Positions 1 through 8,575 of a stretch of DNA of 32,581 nt are shown here, one piece after another. Source of the DNA: Candidatus Poribacteria bacterium. Lineage in GTDB: Bacteria > Poribacteria > WGA-4E > WGA-3G. Positions within the stretch are counted from its first letter, which is position 1; every line of letters starts with the position of its first letter. Where the stretch lies: the NCBI GenBank assembly GCA_022819945.1, contig JAJEGI010000104.1, positions 1-32,581 on the forward strand. The letters run 5' to 3'. Position numbers and translations under genes: made by a program. Below the pieces are notes generated by a model. The model saw nothing but the letters and a program-made list of their open reading frames with translations. It was not told the origin of the DNA and ran no database searches.

Positions 1-3000
1 GGAGTCGGAGCATTGCATCGAGTTGCTCACGTGTACGGATGCTGTTCTTCCGATTTTTCTTTGCAGTCCGTACATCGTTTCGGATGAACCGCTCTACCTC
101 TTTTCGGATATAGTCCATATCCTTGAGCATATCCTCAGAGGGTTCGCCTTGATTCCGCCACTGCTCAAACTGCATCTTCATCAGGCGGCTGACACCGCTG
201 AGTCCTGTGAGTTTGTTGAAATGCGAGCTGAGGAGCGTTTCAAGGGTTTTCCCTTCGAGCGCGGTTTTATCGGAAATCCCGTTTGCAACTGTCCATTGGC
301 GCGCCATAACGGCTTGTCGAATTTGGTCATCTGTCCACTGCCAAAGCTTGCGTATCCGGACTCCGAAATCGGCATCCTGAGCATAGGTGGCAAGTTTATT
401 ACCGATACTCGCAAACTCACGACGCAGCACAAATTCGGGTTGTTGGTCGTAGAACCAGCCTTTGTTGAATACACCAAACTGATCCGACTGAGATGAAAGG
501 TCAATACTAACATAGAGTGAGGTATAGTAGCGGTTGAATAGGTCCTGGAGTGCGATAGCCGCCTCAATTTGCCCGAGTTTCCGATTATATTCACTGGTAT
601 CAATACGCAACATTTTCTCAATACGACTCTGGATGTTCCGGAATCGCGCATTTCGGAGGGTCAGCATGTTATCACGCAGAAGGGTTTTCGTCTCTTCATC
701 AAGGTCTGAACCTATAGTCGGGAGCCGCTCAATAAGATTTTCGAGTGCTATGATGTCTGTATCTGCGCGTTTTTTAACAGTCATCAATAATTCTGTTTCA
801 TTAATGTATGCTGCGATACGTGAACGGAGTTTCAGTGCCTGGTCTACCTCACCGTCGGATAGATAGTTTTCCAAAATGAGCCGTTCTTCAGCCAAGTATT
901 CCCGCCCTAATGTTCCGACAGTTGCAATCAAGTTCTGGATACGGGTTCGCTCTAACCGCGCATTCCGAAGGGCGATTTCAAAAATACTCTGTTTGTCTTT
1001 GAGTAGGTCCGCTATCAATATACCTGTGTCAACAGTATCCTCGGATTCGTTTAAGCGTTGTCGGAGTTGCGTATCAATAGTGTTGAGCCGTTGGACACCG
1101 GCTTTTGATAAAAATTTTCCGCCGTACAGCAGATCACCTGCACCTTGCCACAGTGGCACTTCTTTGAGTTTCCGAATACTTACTTTAATTTCATCCTCAA
1201 CAGGTTGGCTGTCTCGGATTTGTGAGAGCACTTTTTTCAGGAGTTGGGTTTCCTGTTGGATTGCGGCTTCTTGGGTGTCAGTGGCATCTCGCAAAACACT
1301 GCGTGCGTTTTTCACTTTATTAAGTGAATGTAGATCAAGATGCCGGTCAAGTATTTTCTCAGGGGTCCACATCAAGGCAAACTTCCGTTTGTCGCTCATC
1401 TCCCAATCTGCAAGGACGTTATTAAGCCTCTCAATATCAGGCAGAAATTCTTCAGGGAGATCTTTCGGGACAGGTATGTACCAGTTGGAACCCTGTTGTT
1501 GCGGATTAAGATACGCGTCATTGGGATGTCTCGCATATTCGTCGATAGTACCTGTTTCTACAGCGCGAGTGAGTTTATCGACCGCCCAAACATCAAGGCG
1601 GGCTATCGGTAATGCCAACTCCATAATTAATTCGTGCTGTGCTTTTCGACTTGTGCTGAGTGCCACGGTGCGCACTTCCGCTAATCTTTCAACGACATCT
1701 CGGAGAAAGTGTGTCGTTTGTAAAGCCTCTTTCTTTGAACGGGCAAGATTTGCCAGCAATCGACTCTTCTCTTCGCCCGTAAACCCTTGCTTTTCGCGCT
1801 TACGGTTTCTATCCGCCTGTTTCTTCTGACGCTCTGAGAAATCACGTTGTTGATTCGTGAGACTTACGATCTCAGACCGAGTTTCTGACAAGCCATCAAG
1901 TGTTGTTCCGAGCGATTCCAGATCTGCTTTTACATTGTGGACACCGTGGTAGAAACCCGCGGGAAGATCCACGAGAACGTTTCGATCAATAGAGAAAAGT
2001 AGCCTTCTGCCTAATTCTTCAAACTCGATAATATCTGTAGAGAGACCACGGCGTAGCCCGTGCATTGTTGGGGTCCCCGGCGAATCCGTAGCAGCACCGA
2101 CAATATCCTGTCCGATGCCTTCCATAAAGGCGCGCATACCAGCAAGCCCTTGGAAATGCCCGTCAACTGCGACAAAGAGGACAGAGTAACCTGGGCGATA
2201 TTGCGGTTGGCTAAAGAGACGCGCAAGTTCCATAAGCGTTGCGACACCGCAGGTCGGATCTGCACCGGGCGCCATTGCCGGAACAACAGACATGGAATCG
2301 TAGTAAGCCGTGAGTACGATGAGTTCATCGCGGAGCGTCGGATCTCCACCTTCCAAAAATCCGCGTATATTCTGTCCAACACGGCGTTCCCATGTCATCT
2401 TACCTCTGACGCGGACATTGACTTGATTGCCTTGCGCCTGTTGTTCGGTAATCAAATTCATGAGAACGTCGGCATCTTCTTTGGATATCCAAAACCGTGG
2501 TATATTGGCAGGGACGGTGCCAAACTTGTTTTCTGCTTCGCCCCGAATCGTTATTTCGGGTTCGATGAAGATGACAGCAGTACCGCCGAGCATTGCGGCG
2601 TTGATGTAGCGTGTAACGGAGTTAAAGTCGAGGAGTACGATCGCGCCTTTCGGGATGAAGATATTTGATTCACTGGCGGCGACGAACTCACCGGACTCAT
2701 CAACTTGACCGTCCCGGTTGTTATCAATGCCATCGGTAGCGTCGCCGGGGATTTCATCTGTCCAGCCATCGGCATCGTTATCAATGCCGTCTGTTGCCCA
2801 CCCGCGAATTTCAGACAGCAGCGGGATCTCGCCATATTCATCAATAGTACCATCTTCATCGTTATCAATACCATCGGACGCTTTTTGCAAATGTTCATTA
2901 AGTATATCGTCAGTAATACTGGCTTTCGTGATGCGATAACGTCGAGCGAGCGTTTCGAGTGTATCCCCATTTTGGAGTTCGTACCAAAACCCACCGATGT

Positions 3001-3661
3001 TCGTGTCGTTGAAATCGGCGAGTTCGCCATCATCGGCATAGAGAATCGGACCCGACAAGCCACCAGTCGGAATAAATACAGTGCTTCCCTCAACGACCGG
3101 CGTTGCTAAAAATTCATTTCGTTCATGCGCGCGGATAGTGGCTTCATCAATTTGGTAACTTTCGGCAATGTCTTTAAGCGTTTCGCCCGTGAGTACAGTG
3201 TGTTTAAGGCCGTCTGCTAATAAGGAGGTTCGCACGAGATTAGGCCAGAGCGGTTTGAGTTTAAAAGTATGAAGAACAGTCGCTTCAGCGGAGATCACTT
3301 CAATGATGCTATCGCCGTGGTCAATTGGCACAGTGACTGGGAATTCGCGACTCTCTACATTTTGCAAGCCAATTTCAACGAATCGGTCAAAAATGTATTT
3401 ACTGCCACTCGCGGCTTGCGGGTAGCCCGTTACACGACTCTCAAGACTTGACAACCGGGCAATATCCTTCCGGATGTTACCGATAGATAGGTCATCCCGG
3501 ATCTGGATAGCCGCAGTTTTCATACCCGTACTCGAAACCGTTTGGGCAAAGATCGTATGGCAGAATGCTGTGACAAGCAATATAGAGAGGAAAAACGTTA
3601 ATACATTTATTTCGACACTGAAGCGTCGTGAGCAATATTCACGATTCCTACGAGTTCTCAT
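1..3661 (-). CDS. Large secreted LysM / M28-peptidase-like protein (3' end beyond window)
   Basis: About 1220 codons stay open on the minus strand and run off the left edge, so the C-terminus is missing. The start chosen (ATG at 3661) gives an Arg-rich n-region, a hydrophobic core and an FAQ cleavage-like site near residue 40; in-frame ATGs at 3679 and 3716 are alternatives. In order: two LysM-like segments (about residues 150-199 and 220-257, with TGETLKDIAESY and NGDTLETLARRY), three DGIDNDxDG Asp-rich loops (about 260-322) of the calcium-binding type, a PA-like segment (324-370), then an M28 aminopeptidase-like core (443-515) with YYDS, GADPTCG and DGHFQG. The normal M28 metal His and Glu-Glu pair are replaced (Y453, H502-F503), so peptidase activity is doubtful. 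The remaining 700 residues are charged, helical and unrecognised. A role as a wall- or matrix-binding scaffold is inference. Confidence 0.85.
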   Translation of the reverse strand, partial: MRTRRNREYCSRRFSVEINVLTFFLSILLVTAFCHTIFAQTVSSTGMKTAAIQIRDDLSIGNIRKDIARLSSLESRVTGYPQAASGSKYIFDRFVEIGLQNVESREFPVTVPIDHGDSIIEVISAEATVLHTFKLKPLWPNLVRTSLLADGLKHTVLTGETLKDIAESYQIDEATIRAHERNEFLATPVVEGSTVFIPTGGLSGPILYADDGELADFNDTNIGGFWYELQNGDTLETLARRYRITKASITDDILNEHLQKASDGIDNDEDGTIDEYGEIPLLSEIRGWATDGIDNDADGWTDEIPGDATDGIDNNRDGQVDESGEFVAASESNIFIPKGAIVLLDFNSVTRYINAAMLGGTAVIFIEPEITIRGEAENKFGTVPANIPRFWISKEDADVLMNLITEQQAQGNQVNVRVRGKMTWERRVGQNIRGFLEGGDPTLRDELIVLTAYYDSMSVVPAMAPGADPTCGVATLMELARLFSQPQYRPGYSVLFVAVDGHFQGLAGMRAFMEGIGQDIVGAATDSPGTPTMHGLRRGLSTDIIEFEELGRRLLFSIDRNVLVDLPAGFYHGVHNVKADLESLGTTLDGLSETRSEIVSLTNQQRDFSERQKKQADRNRKREKQGFTGEEKSRLLANLARSKKEALQTTHFLRDVVERLAEVRTVALSTSRKAQHELIMELALPIARLDVWAVDKLTRAVETGTIDEYARHPNDAYLNPQQQGSNWYIPVPKDLPEEFLPDIERLNNVLADWEMSDKRKFALMWTPEKILDRHLDLHSLNKVKNARSVLRDATDTQEAAIQQETQLLKKVLSQIRDSQPVEDEIKVSIRKLKEVPLWQGAGDLLYGGKFLSKAGVQRLNTIDTQLRQRLNESEDTVDTGILIADLLKDKQSIFEIALRNARLERTRIQNLIATVGTLGREYLAEERLILENYLSDGEVDQALKLRSRIAAYINETELLMTVKKRADTDIIALENLIERLPTIGSDLDEETKTLLRDNMLTLRNARFRNIQSRIEKMLRIDTSEYNRKLGQIEAAIALQDLFNRYYTSLYVSIDLSSQSDQFGVFNKGWFYDQQPEFVLRREFASIGNKLATYAQDADFGVRIRKLWQWTDDQIRQAVMARQWTVANGISDKTALEGKTLETLLSSHFNKLTGLSGVSRLMKMQFEQWRNQGEPSEDMLKDMDYIRKEVERFIRNDVRTAKKNRKNSIRTREQLDAMLRL

Positions 3662-3679
3662 ACTTTTAAGGTCTCCCAT

Positions 3680-4085
3680 CTTTTCTTGTTTCTCACATTT
3701 CCACATAGCGCATTTAAATAAAAATTTGCCGAGAGTGCCTACAAAGGCATATTAAGCAAAACGTATACGCCGTCGATTTACAATATGGAATATGGCTTGT
3801 TAATCCTTTTATTTTTACTGACTTCTCTAAATATCTACTTTTCGGAACGCTTTATAATCTTAGCAACAATTAGTTATATTTTATACCATTATTGCAATTT
3901 TTGTCAAATTAAAATTTGCATTTACAGATTTTTTAGGTTAAAATATAATTCACGCCTTCGTCTCTCCACTGAAGCAGAATACTCTTAAAACTGCACCTCA
4001 CTACAATTATGGAAGCGATGCCGAAATTAGAAAGAACTCAGAGGTAGTTTAAGGATGCCTGCCTGTCTGAGCAAAGGAGTTAAAC
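3680..4085. other. AT-rich divergent intergenic region
   Basis: This gap lies between the divergently transcribed LysM/M28-like gene and the XRE regulator. It is very AT-rich. A possible 67-residue ORF (3785-3988, +) has no ribosome binding site and a composition expected from AT-rich DNA, so I do not call it. The only supported element is the promoter-like pair at 3921-3949. Confidence 0.6.
3921..3949 (+). promoter_or_regulatory. Sigma70-type promoter for the XRE regulator
   Basis: TTTACA (3921-3926), a 17-nt spacer and a perfect TATAAT (3944-3949) stand about 135 nt upstream of the regulator start. The match is good by eye, but AT-rich DNA raises the chance of a spurious hit. Confidence 0.5.
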
Positions 4086-4472
4086 GTGAATAAAGAATCT
4101 GAAAAATCAAGCGCGGACAAAGTTGTCTCACGTATAAAAATGCGTCGTCGGGAATTGAAGTTGACGCAAACAGAACTTGCGAAAGAAGCGAATCTAACGC
4201 CTGCAGCAATTTCACAATTTGAATCGGGAACTCGAAAACCCTCGTTTAAGACACTTTCCAGCCTCTCTGACGCTTTAAAAGTCACTACTGACTATCTACT
4301 CGGAAAAGCCGAGAAAAACTACAATGACCTCTTAGCTGACCCGAAAATCAATGCAATGTTCAAAGGAATGATGAAATTTACAGAGAAAGACAAAGAAACG
4401 CTCTATGAGTTCTATGAATTCCTCAAAACGAAAGCGGAGGCACAAGCGTCTACGACAGAAGAAACATCCTAA
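4086..4472 (+). CDS. XRE-family HTH transcriptional regulator
   Basis: A 128-residue protein starting with GTG, placed by AAAGGAG at 4073-4079 with a 6-nt spacer. Residues 14-72 form a classic lambda-repressor/Cro-like helix-turn-helix: RIKMRRRELKLTQTELAKEA, then the recognition helix LTPAAISQFESGTRKPS, then LSDALKVTTDYLLG. The C-terminal 50 residues are charged and helical with no ligand-binding or ImmA/IrrE-type domain, so it is probably a small dimeric DNA-binding protein. It stands alone with its own promoter and divergent from the LysM/M28-like gene. Target genes cannot be told from the sequence; autoregulation or control of the divergent gene is possible. Confidence 0.9.
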   Translation: MNKESEKSSADKVVSRIKMRRRELKLTQTELAKEANLTPAAISQFESGTRKPSFKTLSSLSDALKVTTDYLLGKAEKNYNDLLADPKINAMFKGMMKFTEKDKETLYEFYEFLKTKAEAQASTTEETS

Positions 4473-4661
4473 TATAATAGCATAGCAGACTTCGCATTGA
4501 TCGTGATTCAGGCGATGCATGAGGCTGCAGCTTCGTATGGATGACCCACAATAATCTTTGCTTAGATCTGTACATCCCTCGGCGAATTATATTTTTTCTT
4601 TGCTTCAAAAGGCGTTGGCGAGACAGTTCCAGTTTTAAGACCGCATAGGGTGTGTACCGTT

Positions 4662-5708
4662 CTAAGCATTGATTAAAACCACCTTACCAAAATTCTGACG
4701 ATTTTCTAACAACAGATGTGCCTCACCGGCACGGTGGAGCGGCAAAGTCCGGTCTATAATTGGGGCTAATTTTCCCCGCGCCGCGAGCCGGACAAGCGTT
4801 CGGAGTTCGGTTACCGTCCCAAGGGCAGAACCCATTACGGATAACTGTTTCTGATACAATTTTCTGATATTGATGGTTCCGATGTTCCCCGTCGTAACAC
4901 CACACGAGACGAGCCTCCCATTTTTTGCCAGACTCGCAATACTCTGCTCCCATGTCGCAGCACCGACATGCTCAAGCACAACGTCCACGCCTCGCCCGTC
5001 CGTTGCATCAAGCACGGCACCTGAGAAATCTATATCTTTGTAGTTAATCGTAGTATCTGCCCCCATCTCCCGTGCGCGTGCAAGTTTTTCGTCACTGCTC
5101 GCTGTAGCAAAGACTCTGGCACCGGTTAATTTTGCGATTTGCAGCCCCGCGCTGCCGACACCACCACCTACCCCAAGAATTAAGACATCTTCACCCGGGC
5201 GGAGTTGGGCGCGCGTCATTAGCATGTGCCATGCAGTGAGATATGCAATCGGCATCGCTCCGGCATTCACAAACGACAAGGCATCTGGTATCTGAATCGC
5301 GTTTTGGGCAGGTGCTTTCACATATTCTGCGTATCCACAGTTAGCTTGAAATCCGATGAGTTCTTGCGTGTCACACAAGTTTTCGGCACCGCCATGGCAA
5401 TCGCTACAGACACCGCACGGAATGCAAGGTGCAAGAACAACCCGCGTTCCAACGGTAACACCGCAACCCGTCCCACCAACTTCAGCAATTGTCCCAGCGA
5501 TGTCGGATCCGAGTATGTGTGGCGTGTCCCCTCGACTGAGTTTCGCTGCTATCTCCGGCCGGTTCCGGCGCGCGTGGAGATCCAGATAGTTCACCGCACA
5601 GGCTTCGACTTTGACAAGCACCTCGTTCGCATCAAGCGTCGGCTTCGGTACATCAGTATACTGAAGCACTTCCGTGCTGCCCTGTTCTGAAAAAACGACT
5701 GCTTTCAT
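4662..5708 (-). CDS. Zinc-type alcohol dehydrogenase / quinone oxidoreductase (MDR superfamily)
   Basis: A 348-residue medium-chain dehydrogenase/reductase. The N-terminal GroES-like catalytic domain covers about residues 1-150 and the Rossmann NAD(P) domain about 150-290, with GVGGGVGSAG at 179-188. The structural zinc site is visible as C95, C98, C101, C104 and C112 in a CIPCGVCSDC run. The usual catalytic-zinc His-Glu of GHE is replaced by GSD (67-69), and the first position is CAVNYLDLH, so the enzyme may work without catalytic zinc, as quinone reductases do, or use other ligands. Substrate is unknown. It appears monocistronic; no convincing Shine-Dalgarno sequence was picked out. Confidence 0.9.
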   Translation of the reverse strand: MKAVVFSEQGSTEVLQYTDVPKPTLDANEVLVKVEACAVNYLDLHARRNRPEIAAKLSRGDTPHILGSDIAGTIAEVGGTGCGVTVGTRVVLAPCIPCGVCSDCHGGAENLCDTQELIGFQANCGYAEYVKAPAQNAIQIPDALSFVNAGAMPIAYLTAWHMLMTRAQLRPGEDVLILGVGGGVGSAGLQIAKLTGARVFATASSDEKLARAREMGADTTINYKDIDFSGAVLDATDGRGVDVVLEHVGAATWEQSIASLAKNGRLVSCGVTTGNIGTINIRKLYQKQLSVMGSALGTVTELRTLVRLAARGKLAPIIDRTLPLHRAGEAHLLLENRQNFGKVVLINA

Positions 5709-5739
5709 ATTAGTTATCGGTTGTCAATTGTCAATTGTT

Positions 5740-5856
5740 ATACCATTTCTGAAAATAAACCTATCATTCATGACTTTTCTGAAGGGACGCACAATAGGCA
5801 CAAACTAAAAGTTTATGCTACATGCTTATTGAAAAGTATTCAATTAGAAATGGTAT
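5740..5856. mobile_element. MITE-like inverted-repeat element, 117 bp
   Basis: ATACCATTTCT (5740-5750) is matched by its perfect reverse complement AGAAATGGTAT (5846-5856). The interior is AT-rich and non-coding. No convincing target duplication is visible, so a MITE identity is inference. Confidence 0.4.
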
Positions 5857-5892
5857 TAGAAGAATAATTACAACGTATCCCATAAATATAGT

Positions 5893-6024
5893 CAGAGCTA
5901 TTCAGTTCTCGGTTTTTTAGTCCAATTTTGGATCCCCAGATCCGGTAGGTGCGGTTTCCTAACCGCACCGGATTCTGAAAAAAGGACGAGAAACTCTATA
6001 ATTTCTTAAAACTGAATGACTCTG
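5893..6024. mobile_element. MITE with 9-bp target duplication, 132 bp
   Basis: The terminal inverted repeats are CAGAGCTATTCAGTT (5893-5907) and AACTGAATGACTCTG (6010-6024), 13 of 15 positions matching. The direct repeat AAATATAGT flanks it at 5884-5892 and 6026-6034, as a target-site duplication would; one extra T lies before the right copy. An internal perfect hairpin sits at 5948-5969. There is no coding capacity, so it would need a transposase supplied in trans. Confidence 0.6.
5948..5969. repeat. Palindromic repeat unit (copy 1)
   Basis: GGTGCGGTT and AACCGCACC form a perfect 9-bp stem with a 4-nt loop TCCT. Outer ATCC/GGAT bases can extend the stem across a GGTA bulge. A second copy with the same flank (CCCCAG, TCCGGTA) is at 7911-7944, lacking four bases of the left arm. 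Confidence 0.75.
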
Positions 6025-6075
6025 TAAATATAGTAGGGCCATTCAACTTTGAGCAGTTAGCAAGCAGCAAATTCG

Positions 6076-7764
6076 TTACCCTCCAGTTGGATACATCCAT
6101 ATTTCACATGCGCGTTCGGCAAGGTTTCTCGATCTTGCAGTAATAGTGTCTTGATTCCATTCTTCTGCTTCTCTGATATCCTGATTCAAATATAAAGGAC
6201 TATAGCGAAACCCTTCTGGACGCATATCCCTTTTCTCCTTGAAGGGACGATTACTAAACTCCGAATTGCGTCCGGTAAGAGTGAGATTCCCAATGTTATT
6301 ACAAAATGTTTCATGTGTATATGAATAACTGGGGCCTAAATCCTGTTTCCATGCGTCATTTAATGTCTGTGGCATTACATGCTCAACGGTATACTCGTTG
6401 AGTTTAATAGGTTCTTTACGCCCATAGTTCTCCAGTTTTTGGAGAAGATAATTTCGGCTGGGAAAGTTAGCCATATCTTTACTCGTGAACATGAGTTTGA
6501 ATTCCCTATCCCTTGGATAACGTCTGCGATCTAGCAAATCTAAGAAAGTTTCATTAAGTTCCTCAAGATAATTGTTCTCGTCATCCGTGTTCATTTCACC
6601 CAACATATCCACAAATATATGGTTCAGAAATTTGTTGGACAGTCCACAGACAGCGCGTCGGAGGATGTAACTCTCTACCAATTGCACGGTTTTTATCACT
6701 TCCGCTTTTGCGATTTTGCCTTCTGTATAATAGTCATAGACTTTAAGCAAAAATGGATAGGCAGTGTCTGCTTTGAGTTCATGCAGATCTTCCAAACACG
6801 CCTTTAGTTCCGTATCTTCTTCATGAAGCATTACGATGTTAAGATAGTGCTTTGAATAACGAGAAATTTCTTTGACCGTCTCCTTTACTTCTAACTTATC
6901 TGAAGATTGTGCCGTTTCAACATAGATTTTAAAGTGCTTGTAAATATCACTCAGTTTCGGAATCTTCTGGGTTTTTAACGTTAGATAATGCCTCATGAAA
7001 CGCTTAAATTGCTGATCCTCATTCCTAAAACGTTGTTCTATAGGATACCATAAATCATTATACAATCTTGTTTGGGAATCCGCGGCTTGTCCCATTAGCA
7101 AATAATTGCGAATCTTGTCGGTTTCAGAAAGTTGAAGTCCCTTTGTGTTAAGCGTCTCAAAAATAAATTGTGGATTATCTCGAGCACGTTCAAGCACAAT
7201 ACTGACAATCTCTAATCTTTCAATACCTCTAAACACAATTTGAAGATTTGCTTTTTTGCATTGGGAATAAAAAAATTTGTAATTTTTTTCCAAGAGTGGC
7301 GCGTAAGGCGTAGGAAGTTCTCTATTTTCTTCAAAGAGGCAAATCAACGTCTCTTTATCGCTTTTAGTGAGAATCTGTTTGTAGCGTGACTCTCCCATTT
7401 TATTGTCATTGACAAGATAACGATTTGACAGTTCTTTTGGGCTGATGCCAATATCAACGCCTTGCTCTTGAATAACTCTGCTGAGTGCGGAAATTAAAAG
7501 TGATAAGGTGGTCAACCGTTGTTGTCCATCAATCACCAAAATTTCTTGCACGTCTCCAATGTTCTGAGGTTCTTCTGGATCCATGTAGACGATTGAGCCG
7601 AAAAAATGGGGTTTAGGTTCCGTGCTTCCGCCAATATACAAGACATCATCCCAGAATTGCGAACATTGCTCTCTTCCTCATTCATACGTGCGTTGATAGA
7701 TTGGAATTACAAATTGTTTGGAACCTTCCAAAAAGGTCAAAATAGATGTTACTGCAGAATTCAT
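6076..7764 (-). pseudogene. DUF262/DUF1524 (GmrSD-like) endonuclease gene interrupted by in-frame TGA
   Basis: Read from ATG 7764, placed by a nearby AAGGA, codon 29 is TGA (7678-7680). The frame then stays open for another 532 codons to TAA at 6076. Before the stop the protein reads FVIPIYQRTYE and after it GREQCSQFWDDV, so TGA sits exactly where DUF262 proteins carry the Trp of YQRxYxW. The restored protein is 561 residues, a normal family length. It has DGQQRLTTL (79-87), the DUF262 nucleotidase motif, and a C-terminal DUF1524 HNH-like nuclease region with VEHVMPQ (His about 462) and GNLTL (Asn about 493). The family includes type IV modification-dependent restriction enzymes. A TTG at 7641 could start a shortened protein, but it would lack the N-terminal motif. 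A recent nonsense mutation or a sequencing error both fit. Confidence 0.85.
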
Positions 7765-7876
7765 AGCCCCTTCCTTCATAAAAGCTTGTTGTTTGGAGAG
7801 ACTCACACAACCTACAACGGAAATATTTTCTAACTGCTAAGCAATACTCAGAAAATAGGATCTTTGTATTCATCCT

Positions 7877-8261
7877 CATAGGTGTCAATTTAAGAAAAAC
7901 AACTGTCTCGGTCCCCAGGTCCGGTACGGTTTCCTAACCGCACCATAAGTGTCAATTTAAAAAAAACAACCTCATAGTATCGTAGGTTGGGTTGAACGGA
8001 TTCCATCAAGACCATCCGAATCATAGAAAAACCAAACTTTCCACAAATACACCACATCTACCAGAGACCGAAGTGAAACCCAACGCTTTGGCTTCCGAAA
8101 CGCTGGCAGTGTAAAGTTGGGTTTCACTATGTTTTTGAATAGATGCGCGGGATATTGACTTTCAGGCGTGTTTGGTATATCTACATCTAACTTCTCAACA
8201 CCGTTCAACCCAACCTACGGGATTGGGGGCAATCAATCTACACACTAAATTGACACCTATG
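7877..8261. mobile_element. Composite MITE-like element with three nested inverted repeats, 385 bp
   Basis: The outer repeat CATAGGTGTCAATTTA (7877-7892) has a perfect 16-bp complement at 8246-8261. The middle repeat CGTAGGTTGGGTTGAACG (7981-7998) has a perfect 18-bp complement at 8202-8219. The inner repeat AGTGAAACCCAAC (8072-8084) has a perfect 13-bp complement at 8116-8128. An additional direct copy of the outer end, GTGTCAATTTA, lies at 7949-7959. The whole can fold as a long cruciform. No transposase and no clear target duplication were seen, so an element inserted inside another is a reasonable reading. Confidence 0.65.
7911..7944. repeat. Palindromic repeat unit (copy 2)
   Basis: Shares CCCCAG/GTCCGGTA and CGGTTTCCTAACCGCACC with the unit at 5931-5969 but has lost the GGTG half of the left arm, leaving a shorter stem. 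Confidence 0.65.
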
Positions 8262-8306
8262 GTGCAGCTGTATTCACCCCATAGATACAGCATCTTCTTT
8301 TAGAAC

Positions 8307-8376
8307 ACATAGCACTCCGCTGGAGTGCAGAGGTTTGGATATATCGTCTTCTATAGACATAGCACTCCGCTGGAGT
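8307..8376. repeat. Two copies of a 20-bp palindromic repeat, 50 bp apart
   Basis: ACATAGCACTCCGCTGGAGT occurs identically at 8307-8326 and 8357-8376. Each contains ACTCC-GCT-GGAGT; the first extends to a 7-bp stem GCACTCC/GGAGTGC. With only two copies and non-matching spacers sized 30 bp, this is a dispersed palindromic repeat rather than a CRISPR. Confidence 0.7.
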
Positions 8377-8509
8377 ACCAGTGTTCTCGCAGAGTTCCGT
8401 GTGTGTATGGAACCTGCTGAAAATACACATGCCTTTGAAACTCAACTCACACGCAACATGAATTGTCCAAACTTTAGTAAACCTATACTTTCACCCGGAT
8501 CCACTATCG

Positions 8510-8525
8510 TTTGCGTAAGTCCTGT
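8510..8525. repeat. Solo end of the AGGACTTAC MITE family
   Basis: TTTGCGTAAGTCCTGT is identical to 18751-18766. No partner inverted repeat was found near it, so it is probably a decayed or partial copy. Confidence 0.5.
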
Positions 8526-8575
8526 TTATGAGTCCCCCATTACAACTGCAGCCATCAAGGTTGGCAAGGCTGAAA

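Larger units (their letters stand above)
5709..6075. other. Repeat-filled intergenic region
   Basis: There is no gene here. The stretch is largely accounted for by two small inverted-repeat elements (5740-5856 and 5893-6024), the second carrying a strong internal hairpin. Confidence 0.7.
7765..8575. other. 811-bp repeat cluster without genes
   Basis: No supported gene lies between the DUF262 pseudogene and the PhyH gene. The stretch contains an 8-bp inverted repeat (7824-7831/7850-7857), the second palindrome copy, a 385-bp composite inverted-repeat element, two copies of a 20-bp palindromic unit and a solo end of the MITE found at 18553. Short ORFs here (for example 7972-8208, -) are read-through of repeats. 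Confidence 0.7.

Noticed and set aside
876..1829. Long plus-strand ORF (317 residues) opposite the giant protein
   Set aside because: It is antisense to a continuous minus-strand frame with recognisable domains; its Arg/Ser-rich composition is typical of a shadow frame.
3785..3988. 67-residue hydrophobic ORF (+)
   Set aside because: No ribosome site; composition is explained by AT-rich DNA; it overlaps the regulator's promoter.
7678..7680. TGA read as Trp or selenocysteine
   Set aside because: Other genes here end at TGA, and the family uses Trp at this place; a mutation or error is simpler.
7972..8208. 78-residue ORF (-)
   Set aside because: It lies wholly within the nested inverted-repeat element.
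8307..8376. Possible CRISPR mini-array
   Set aside because: Only two units, each itself palindromic, with no cas genes and no further repeats.
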